From Zafaria ginkgonis (lineage in GTDB: Bacteria; Actinomycetota; Actinomycetes; Actinomycetales; Micrococcaceae): a DNA stretch of 64,000 bases. Positions within the stretch are counted from its first letter, which is position 1. The number at the start of each line of letters is the position of its first letter. Shown here piece by piece: positions 26,485-32,810 of this stretch. The DNA lies in assembly GCF_039540195.1 (NCBI RefSeq), contig NZ_BAABEO010000008.1, positions 248,001-312,000 on the forward strand, in the 5' to 3' direction. The translations under genes and the position numbers were made by a program. The notes under the pieces are model-generated. The model was not told the DNA's origin, searched no databases, and saw nothing but the letters and a program-made list of their open reading frames with translations.

Positions 26485-26912
26485 AGACGATGCCTACGAC
26501 GATTTGTAACGATCTGAGCGGCCAGGTCGCTCTCGACCGCCAGCATCTGTCTGGGCACCCAGGAACCAAGGCTGCACTTCCCCACACTTCCCCGTTACCT
26601 ATTGGGATCGGAGGGAGCCTGTAAAGCCTTCCCGTTGCCCGCACTCCAAGTCCTCAAAAAAGATGGTTCTTTGCTCCCTCCACCCCCGGCACCTATCGTG
26701 ACCGGACGGGACCATGCCGCCGGATCAGATCCCCCGTTACTTGATGGGCTGCGGAGGGAACCGGTGAGGCGCCCTCTTGTCTGAACTGCGTCGACAAGCT
26801 GGACACAATCTCAGAACTCGCCGCGCCTAAGGCCATTCGGAGGGAGCGAGACGGCTAGGTGCGCATCTCCGGAGTCACGCGGCACTCTTGAGAGGTTAAA
26901 TCGGAACTCCCC
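26485..26912. promoter_or_regulatory. Leader region upstream of jetA with imperfect direct repeats
   Basis: A 428-base gap without a gene. Two imperfect ~30-base repeats start CCCCGTTAC and end CGGAGGGA (about 26,590-26,620 and 26,732-26,762). A third CGGAGGGAG lies at 26,840. They lie in the jetA promoter region, so they may be operator sites or the footprint of a lost small element. I see no clear -10/-35 pair. Confidence 0.35.
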
Positions 26913-27804
26913 CTATTGACGCAGGCCGAGGTCGACGTCGACCCAGCGGGCCACTGCGCTACTCATCGTTGCGTGCGTGTCGAAGGCGTCCCAGGGGCTA
27001 TACAGCCTGTGAACGACGTCGCTGGGAACGTTTGGCAGCCGCTTTTCCTTAAGGATCATGCACTGCTTCTGGCGCCCCAACATGTACCCCAACTCGAGCG
27101 ACACGTTCGGATTGAAATTCCGGTCTTCGATGTCCTCGAATACGGCGATGCCGCGCCGGCTACCCATCATGTACAGCTCGATGTTTGTCCACACGTCGCC
27201 GGTGTAGTTGCGGTCGTCAGCGCGAAGGGCTTTGAGCCCCCCGGGCAGCAAGCGTGTCCTTGATCGCGTTGTGGGCTTCGAGCAGCTGTTGCGTCGGGGA
27301 GAACCGCATCATGACAAAGAAGTTCTTGTCAGGCTCGGGGTGGTCGGCGAGGAACGAATCCCAGTATGGCTCTAGGTGTTTCAGGTCGTCACTACTCCCG
27401 ATCTGTTGGCGCCGGAGGGTTTTGTGGATCTCGCCGATGTGCCGCATGGCAGTGGCGGCGAACTGCTTGTCGGACGTGCCTTGCTCTGGGAGAGGAAGGT
27501 CTACGAGCGCGCTGACTTCCCATCCGATTTCCTGGCGCAGACCATTTACGATGGTCTCACCCGAAAGCGGACGCTCTTGGCGAGTCCAGCGGATCTCGCT
27601 CAAGCCAGTCGCGGGAGCGAACGCGCACCAGATGCGCGCCGGGTCCCAAGCGACGAAGATATTCCACGGCCGCCAGAGTGGCGACGCATGCAACTGCAAA
27701 CCGTCTGCAGCCATCATGCGTTCAAGCGTTGCCGCAAAACTACTGAGAGCGGTCTTGACGTGCTCGCGCTGTGCATCGGCAAGGTTGGATTCCCCGTAGA
27801 CCAT
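26913..27804 (-). pseudogene. TIR-like nucleotide-binding domain protein, frameshifted
   Basis: Two overlapping frames form one gene of about 296 residues. The N-terminal ~165 residues are of unknown type (WRPWNIFVAWDPARIWCAF). The C-terminal domain (NFFVMMRFSPTQQLLEAHN, then WTNIELYMMGSRRGIAVFED, then NPNVSLELGYMLG) looks like the TIR-like or nucleoside-deoxyribosyltransferase-like fold of defence effectors, with Glu in LELGY as the probable catalytic residue. The frame breaks at a run of six C (27,237-27,242). Removing one base restores a continuous protein through AARG-LKALR. It could be a mutation, a sequencing error or slippage control. The ATG at 27,804 has GGGAG upstream. It precedes jetA on the same strand. 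Confidence 0.65.
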
Positions 27805-27840
27805 GGACGCTCCCGGCCACGCGAATGTCACTTCTTCCCA

Positions 27841-27887
27841 CTAGACATTGAAGCGGAACTCCACCACGTTCCGTAGCCGAGCAACCT
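27841..27887 (-). repeat. Displaced ychF 3'-end / attachment site copy 4
   Basis: The minus strand encodes R-N-V-V-E-F-R-F-N-V then TAG. The right half CGTTCCGTAGCCGAGCAACC equals that of copy 1, indicating two insertions by the same element type. It separates elements C and D. The TIR-like gene starts 37 bases to its left. Confidence 0.85.
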
Positions 27888-27992
27888 CAGGTTCGTACAC
27901 GCTGTAATGTGCGAAGCTTGGCATCCCGCCTTGGCTGCTTCCTACCGGTACTGATCGCGGCAACCGCGTCGGAGTTGCGGGACAATAATCGT

Positions 27993-28433
27993 GTGGATGA
28001 CCTGCATGTGCCCCCGGGACCCGGCGCGCCCCGCGGCCTCCGGGTACCGGCGGGAGAGCTGGTCGAGCAGTTCTCCCGAGCCTCCGGCCCTGGTGGCCAG
28101 AGCGTCAACACCGCCGACTCACGTGTGCAGCTCAGTCTCGATCTAGGCACGACAACAGCGCTGAGCGAGGTCCAGCGCGAACGCGCCATCGACCGGCTCT
28201 CCGAGAGAATCTCGGGCACGGTGCTTACCATCAGCGCCTCCGAGCACCGCTCCCAGTGGCGTAACAGGACTGCGGCGAGGCAACGCCTCGCCGCAGTCCT
28301 GCGAGACGCAGTGGCTCCCCCTGTCGTCCGGCGCTTAAGTCTTCCCACGAGTGGCTCGCGGCGTCGTCGACTCGAAGGAAAACGGTTGCGCTCCGAGACC
28401 AAGCGCAACCGCAGGCGCCCAAGGCCCGAATGA
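27993..28433 (+). CDS. ArfB-like alternative ribosome rescue hydrolase
   Basis: A 146-residue RF-1-type domain protein. ArfB (YaeJ) hydrolyses peptidyl-tRNA on stalled ribosomes using the GGQ loop, seen here as SGPGGQSVNTADSRV near residue 30. HRSQWRNRTAA and the basic C-terminal tail (RRLEGKRLRSETKRNRRRP), which enters the empty mRNA channel, are also present. The start is taken as GTG 27,993 because the family begins V/M-D-D-L at that point. It is the only gene of element D. A 17-bp perfect hairpin lies within its coding region. Free-standing ArfB is usually chromosomal, so its presence as a single-gene cassette is unusual. Confidence 0.88.
   Translation: MDDLHVPPGPGAPRGLRVPAGELVEQFSRASGPGGQSVNTADSRVQLSLDLGTTTALSEVQRERAIDRLSERISGTVLTISASEHRSQWRNRTAARQRLAAVLRDAVAPPVVRRLSLPTSGSRRRRLEGKRLRSETKRNRRRPRPE
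28265..28301 (+). promoter_or_regulatory. 17-bp perfect hairpin inside the arfB-like coding sequence
   Basis: CAGGACTGCGGCGAGGC pairs with GCCTCGCCGCAGTCCTG around a 3-base AAC loop. It lies about two thirds through the gene, before the basic tail codons. No T-run follows, so it looks like an RNase-processing or ribosome-pausing structure, not an intrinsic terminator. Such perfect pairing within a coding sequence is unlikely by chance. Confidence 0.6.
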
Positions 28434-28463
28434 CCTGCCTGCTTGCGCCGATCGCTGGCTCTC

Positions 28464-28513
28464 TCAGACGTTGAAGCGGAACTCCACCACCACGTTCCGT
28501 AATCAAACAACCT
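28464..28513 (-). repeat. Displaced ychF 3'-end / attachment site copy 5
   Basis: The minus strand encodes N-V-V-V-E-F-R-F-N-V then TGA. The right half CGTTCCGTAATCAAACAACC is a more A-rich version. It has the longer arm spacing seen in copy 3. It separates elements D and E. Confidence 0.82.
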
Positions 28514-28939
28514 GTTGCAGAACAGGGGGTTACGCCAACGAACCTGCTGGCCGATCGTCACGAGATCCGGATTTTCGACGGCTGCTGGCCGACGCCTTGG
28601 GCGCCGGCTGATATGCCGGTCTTCGGGCTGGCAGCGGCCACCGGCCACGTACCGGTGGGAGCGGGACTGAACACCGCACGCCAGCGCCTGGAGGCGGACG
28701 GAGCCAGTCGGCGGCCGTTCGAATGAGCCGTCTCAGTCAAGGCTCCCAAACCAGACTGCCCCGCACAGCAAACATCCGGTAACCGGGCATTACAGGCAAA
28801 GCAGCTATACCACTACTGAAACCCACCACTGCCCTGCCGGTTCACGACGGCTGGGTAACTTTTTTGCACTGCAAGAACCGGATCTACCCGCGCAGTTGCA
28901 TATTCAAAAGTGACCACCGGCCAGCATTACGTCCGATGG
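28514..28939. other. Non-coding or decayed stretch of element E
   Basis: I see no convincing gene. A short plus-strand frame from 28,613 (MPVFGLAAATGHVPVGAGLN) to 28,726 has no family I recognise. The stretch from 28,740 to 28,920 is lower in GC and has no structure I can name. It is probably debris from earlier insertions. Confidence 0.3.
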
Positions 28940-29128
28940 TCAGCGGTTGCGGTCGGGTTCGACCAGCACCAGGATCGTGTCGGGGCGTAGACCGTCGAAT
29001 TTCATGGCGTCGGCCGCGGCTTCGGACTCCATCATTCGCTGGAACGTGTCCGTGTCCGGGACTTCGACGATCAGCCCGACGCGGTTGGTTTTCTCCGGGC
29101 CCACAAAGGTCCGAACAGTCATGCCCAA
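28940..29128 (-). pseudogene. Possible C-terminal fragment of a small alpha/beta-barrel protein
   Basis: Sixty-two residues (MTVRTFVGPEKTNRVGLIVE, then DTFQRMMESEAAADAMKFDG) resemble the second half of ~100-residue ABM-like dimeric alpha+beta barrel proteins. The first half is missing, with the resolvase remnant immediately to the right. It could instead be a genuine small protein. Weak call. Confidence 0.35.
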
Positions 29129-29137
29129 CAGTCCGAA

Positions 29138-29232
29138 GAGTTCAACCGGGCACGGCCGGGACTCCGGGAAGCGCTGGCCGCCTGCCGAAGCGGGGACACC
29201 CTGGTCCGGACCAAACTCGACCGCCTGTCCTC
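29138..29232 (+). pseudogene. Serine recombinase (Tn3-resolvase/invertase family) fragment
   Basis: A plus-strand frame without a start reads FNRARPGLREALAACRSGD, then TLVRTKLDRLS. This is the conserved R-P-G-L-x-E-A-L-...-G-D-T-L-V-...-K-L-D-R-L block in the middle of the catalytic domain of small serine recombinases. The N-terminal Ser motif and the C-terminal helix-turn-helix are absent. It is the only trace of a site-specific recombinase in the accessory region and cannot be active. Confidence 0.6.
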
Positions 29233-29329
29233 CATGCGGGGGTCGACTTGGGTGGGGGGGGATCTGCCTGTTCGACGCGCGACCCTGTACGGTTCACACC
29301 GCCGTCGAGCGGGTGGTTAGGCTGGGTGG

Positions 29330-30022
29330 ATGGCGACAGTCATTCTCGTGCGGCACGGCCGCACCACAGCCAATGCCACCGGACTGCTGGCCGGTCGGTC
29401 CGTCGGCGTCAGCCTGGACCAGACCGGGCGGGACCAGGCGGCTCTGACCGGAGACCGGCTAGCGGCCGTGCCCTTAGTCGGGGTGGTGTCGAGCCCTCTT
29501 GAGCGTTGTCAGCAGACCGCCCGGCTCATCCTCGATCGCCAGGCTGGCACGCCGTACGCGCCGGTCGATCCCGATCTCACCGAGTGCGATTACGGCCAGT
29601 GGCAGGGCCGCACGCTCAGTGATCTCGCGACCGAGGATTTGTGGCCGGTTGTGCAGTCGCAACCGTCCGCCGTCGTCTTTCCCGGCGGTGAATCCATGGC
29701 CGCGATGCAGGCTCGTTCAGTGGCAGCGATTCGACGCCACGATGCAGCCTTCGAAGCCGAGTATGGGCCAGGGGCCGTGTGGGCGGCGGTGAGTCACGGT
29801 GACATCATCAAGTCAATCCTCGCCGACGCGCTCGGCATGCACCTTGACCTGTTCCAGCGTATTAACGTGGGCCCCGCCTCCGTATCGATCGTGCGCTACG
29901 GCGCTAGTCGGCCGAGCGTCTACGCGACCAACACCGACGCGGGTGATCTGTCATGGCTGTCGAACGGCATCCACTCCGGCGATGCGCCGGTGGGCGGCGG
30001 TGTAGGGCAAAAGGCGCCATGA
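29330..30022 (+). CDS. Histidine phosphatase family protein (TIGR03848/MSMEG_4193 type)
   Basis: A 230-residue phosphoglycerate-mutase-fold phosphatase. The catalytic RHG is in VILVRHGRTTAN near the N-terminus, the acid residue region is in LTECDYGQWQGRTL, and the second catalytic His is in AAVSHGDIIKSILAD. The substrate is unknown. In actinobacteria this gene is usually followed by DUF3090 and SCO1664 genes, as here, and then mshC, which is missing. It is the first gene of the trio in element E. Confidence 0.88.
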   Translation: MATVILVRHGRTTANATGLLAGRSVGVSLDQTGRDQAALTGDRLAAVPLVGVVSSPLERCQQTARLILDRQAGTPYAPVDPDLTECDYGQWQGRTLSDLATEDLWPVVQSQPSAVVFPGGESMAAMQARSVAAIRRHDAAFEAEYGPGAVWAAVSHGDIIKSILADALGMHLDLFQRINVGPASVSIVRYGASRPSVYATNTDAGDLSWLSNGIHSGDAPVGGGVGQKAP

Positions 30023-30046
30023 ACCTCATATGCCTAAAATACTGAC

Positions 30047-30601
30047 ATGCCTACACGTGTTCACGAGTTTTCCTGGCCTGATCGGGTCGTCGTTGGCACC
30101 ATTGGCCTTCCCGGGGCGCGCACGTTCTACCTGCAGGTGCGCGCAGGGACGGAGATCGTGAGTATTGCCCTGGAGAAGCAGCAGTCGGCTCTGCTCGCGG
30201 AGAAGATCGACGAAATTCTCGACCAGCTCATCACCGTCGAGGGCAACCCCTTCAGCGTTCCCACGAGTACTCCCATTGAACTTGTCGACAATGACCAGCT
30301 CGAGGCCGTTCAGGAGCAGTTTCGCACCGGCGCCATGAGCTTAGGTTGGGACCCAACCACGGCCCAGATCGTAATAGAGGCCCACCCCATCACCGATGTC
30401 GATGCTGATGACAACGACGAATCGCTTGATGAGGACGGCGCTAACGAGCCCGAAATGCTGCTGGTGCGAATGCCGGTCGGCACCGCCCGCGCATTCGCCA
30501 AGCGCACCCGGGAGATCGTGGACGCCGGGCGTCCGACGTGCCCGCTCTGCGGTTACCCCATAGACGCCGACGGGCACATCTGCACCCTTCCGGAGATCTA
30601 A
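30047..30601 (+). CDS. DUF3090 family protein
   Basis: A 184-residue protein of unknown function. The N-terminal half (RVVVGTIGLPGARTFYLQVR, then SIALEKQQSALLAEKIDEIL) is the conserved part. A very acidic linker (VDADDNDESLDEDGANE) precedes a C-terminal zinc-ribbon-like CPLCGYPIDADGHIC. It starts 24 bases after the phosphatase and its TAA overlaps the ATG of the next gene by one base, so the three genes are one transcription unit. Confidence 0.88.
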   Translation: MPTRVHEFSWPDRVVVGTIGLPGARTFYLQVRAGTEIVSIALEKQQSALLAEKIDEILDQLITVEGNPFSVPTSTPIELVDNDQLEAVQEQFRTGAMSLGWDPTTAQIVIEAHPITDVDADDNDESLDEDGANEPEMLLVRMPVGTARAFAKRTREIVDAGRPTCPLCGYPIDADGHICTLPEI

Positions 30602-31368
30602 TGCCAGCGCCGGACCTAGTGACCGCCGAGCTGACGCTCACCGGCCGCATCATGACTGCTTCAAACGCTACATTTCTGGGCAGCATCGGCGACGTGGCGG
30701 TCGTCTATAAGCCGATAGCAGGCGAAAGTCCGCTGTGGGATTTTCCCCACGGCACCCTGGCTCGCCGGGAAGTGGCCGCCTACCTGGTCTCGCAGGTCTT
30801 CGGCTGGGACATCGTGCCGCACACCTGGCTGCGCAATGGGCCGATGGGCGAAGGAATGGTGCAGCTCTGGCAGGAGCAAGAACCCGCCCAAAGCGCTGTG
30901 AACCTGGTCGCGACGGACCACGTGCCGGAGACGGGCTGGAAACACGTTCTCGAGGGACGAGATGAGAACGGACGGATGGTCGCCCTCGTTCACGAAGACT
31001 CGCCAGCGCTCAGACGCATGGCGGTGTTCGACATCGTCGTCAACAACGCCGACCGCAAAGGCGACCACATTCTTGCCATGACGGATGGACACCGGCACGG
31101 CGTGGACCATGGGCTCACCTTTCACCGTGACCACAAGCTGCGCACGGTGCTGTGGGGATGGCTGGGAGACGCTCTAACCGCCGAGGAACGCGACGGCATA
31201 GAGCGTGTCAGCGAAGGACTGCACGGTGAGCTGGGCCGAAACCTGGCGGACTTGCTCAGCACCGACGAAATCGCATTGCTCGCCGCGCGCTGCGCCCGGT
31301 TGCGCTTGGCAGGGCGGTTTCCGGCTCCGAGCGGTGAGATGCCGGCGGTGCCTTGGCCGCTGTTCTAA
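30601..31368 (+). CDS. SCO1664 family protein (kinase-like fold)
   Basis: A 255-residue protein of the TIGR03843/SCO1664 family, which has a distant phosphoinositide-kinase/HipA-like core. Visible landmarks are VVYKPIAGESPLWDFP (an ATP-Lys-type strand), FDIVVNNADRKGDHILA (with the catalytic-loop-like N-N-x-D-R-K) and HGVDHGLTFH (metal-binding D-H-G). The start overlaps the preceding stop (TAATG). Its role is unknown; the conserved trio suggests a phosphorylation/dephosphorylation pair acting together. Confidence 0.88.
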   Translation: MPAPDLVTAELTLTGRIMTASNATFLGSIGDVAVVYKPIAGESPLWDFPHGTLARREVAAYLVSQVFGWDIVPHTWLRNGPMGEGMVQLWQEQEPAQSAVNLVATDHVPETGWKHVLEGRDENGRMVALVHEDSPALRRMAVFDIVVNNADRKGDHILAMTDGHRHGVDHGLTFHRDHKLRTVLWGWLGDALTAEERDGIERVSEGLHGELGRNLADLLSTDEIALLAARCARLRLAGRFPAPSGEMPAVPWPLF

Positions 31369-31410
31369 GGGAATTACGGCTACGGGCTTCGCCGGTGACG
31401 TTGAGCCGTC

Positions 31411-31432
31411 CTCTGCGGGCGCGCCCGCAGAG
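31411..31432. terminator. 22-base perfect palindrome after the SCO1664 gene
   Basis: CTCTGCGGGC and GCCCGCAGAG around a central GC form a fully self-complementary 22-mer, 42 bases after the stop. It probably ends the trio transcript. No T-tract follows. Confidence 0.5.
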
Positions 31433-31569
31433 CGGATCCAACGCGAGGCAAGAACGGTGCCTTAAGTCTTTTGAACGACTTTGATTGCGGCCACGAGTTT
31501 AGCCAGCCATTCCTTTTATGCAGCAAAATGCTGGCGGCATCATTTTGGACTGGGCAAGCGTCCGCAAAA

Positions 31570-31611
31570 GCGCATGGCCGCTAAGAACATGTGTTCTTAG
31601 CGGCCATGCGC
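31570..31611. terminator. 20-bp perfect hairpin left of attachment copy 6
   Basis: Two 20-base arms (GCGCATGGCCGCTAAGAACA and its exact complement) are separated by only two bases, TG. It ends 23 bases before copy 6. The stretch 31,433-31,569 shows no gene. The hairpin could be a terminator for element E or part of the recombination site. Confidence 0.6.
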
Positions 31612-31634
31612 AATAGGTCTCAGGAGGTCAGGAA

Positions 31635-31681
31635 CTAAACATTGAATCTAAATTCAACCGCGTTCCGTCATAAATTAACCT
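31635..31681 (-). repeat. Displaced ychF 3'-end / attachment site copy 6 (low-GC version)
   Basis: The minus strand encodes R-N-A-V-E-F-R-F-N-V then TAG, using GAA, TTT, AGA, TTC, AAT, GTT codons unlike the host's GC-rich choice. The right half is CGTTCCGTCATAAATTAACC. The peptide is kept although many third positions differ, so it was brought in by an element from a lower-GC source. It separates elements E and F. Confidence 0.8.
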
Positions 31682-31874
31682 CTGGTCGTTCGGCCGTCGG
31701 CAGGTCCGCCCGCACTTGGAGGCGCCAGACTTCGACGTCAACGACGTTGCCCTGACCGGGCCCGCCATGCAAGCAGGCAGGCCTACTTCTCGCCAGCGGC
31801 ACCGACTAAAACCTAGCGGGTACATGCCAGTGAGGCGCCGCCGCTATCCGCGGCATATGGCTCTCGCCCTTGTA

Positions 31875-32135
31875 CTACCCAACTGGTTGTTCAGGAGCCA
31901 AATGTGATTTCTCCAGGACGGAGCTCTGCTGACTGGGCGTCCTTTCCAACATCTGTCCTACTCGCAGGATCGCATCACGTATTGATCCGGCATCGGCCAC
32001 TGTCAGTTGCTGCAGGACCAGGCCCTCGAGGGACGCGAAAATTGCCCGCGCCAATGGGCCTGACTCTTGGTAGCCGTGTTTCTGCAGGGCTTGTTGCATC
32101 GACGCGACGTAGAAGCTGAATCCGGAATCGGTCAC
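31875..32135 (-). pseudogene. TetR-family regulator C-terminal fragment
   Basis: Eighty-six residues (ALQKHGYQESGPLARAIFAS, then LEGLVLQQL, then IRDAILRVGQMLERT) have the pattern of a TetR ligand-binding domain's last helices. The N-terminal DNA-binding domain is absent. It lies in the debris zone at the left end of element F. The preceding 31,682-31,874 holds nothing I can identify. Confidence 0.45.
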
Positions 32136-32371
32136 CCGCCTAGGTGCTCATTGTCGTACTCGTGGGTCTTCGCACTCGTCCTCCTCGCGGGGCTCAGCGG
32201 CCTGATCCTCGTGGCCTTCGGCCTGCCGAGTGCCGTCAAGCTGGTTCGCCACCTCTCCTATCCGGTCCTGACCGTGCGCTGCACTGCACGCCAACTGCAT
32301 GGCCGGCTCTGGGCGGCGAAATCCGACACCGTCGTGGCCGCCGCCAAGCGCGGCCTCATCGCCCGTGCTGG
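32136..32371. other. Gap with possible membrane-protein fragment
   Basis: A plus-strand frame without a good start encodes one hydrophobic segment (YSWVFALVLLAGLSGLILVA) followed by a basic stretch. It joins the transposase remnant on the right. It may be a piece of an interrupted membrane protein. No family recognised. Confidence 0.25.
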
Positions 32372-32620
32372 TCACCACGGGAACGGCGGCAACTGCTCCC
32401 GCGGCAGATCACGCCACGGGATCCCAGTCCGGTACCGGTACGCGATGCCCTCGACCACCCGGCGGTGGTCACCGAAGGGGTGACCACCTCCGGCCTTGGT
32501 TCGAGGGCCGCAGCGGCTCGATTCGCTCCCGCTGCTCGTCCGTGAATACCTGAAACCGCGCCCCTGTCGGCCTAACCTGACCAGATTGCCGCGAGCCTCA
32601 TCGCGTGGATATGGAGACAC
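32372..32620 (-). mobile_element. IS5-family transposase N-terminal remnant
   Basis: The minus strand encodes GDHRRVVEGIAYRYRTGIPW and RDLPREQ, a strongly conserved block in the N-terminal domain of IS5-family (IS1647/IS427-like) transposases. The DDE catalytic region is missing and the frame is broken right after the block. Terminal inverted repeats were not found. It is a dead insertion sequence. Confidence 0.7.
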
Positions 32621-32810
32621 GCTGCAGCTGGCCTCGACGCTGCTGTGTTCCGCAACGCTCCTGCCCGTCCCTGACCTACAGAGGTCATTTACGGTGTTAG
32701 CCGGTCCAACAGTATCTGGTCATAGCGGCGCCAAGGTGTGCGTGCCAGGCACGCTTTCAAGGCGTAGAGCAGCCTAGGACCGTTTTCGAGAAGCTATTTT
32801 CACTGTCTTT
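32621..32810. other. Short non-coding stretch between IS remnant and UvrA-like gene
   Basis: No gene or terminator-like structure that I can support. It lies downstream of the UvrA-like gene. Confidence 0.3.
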
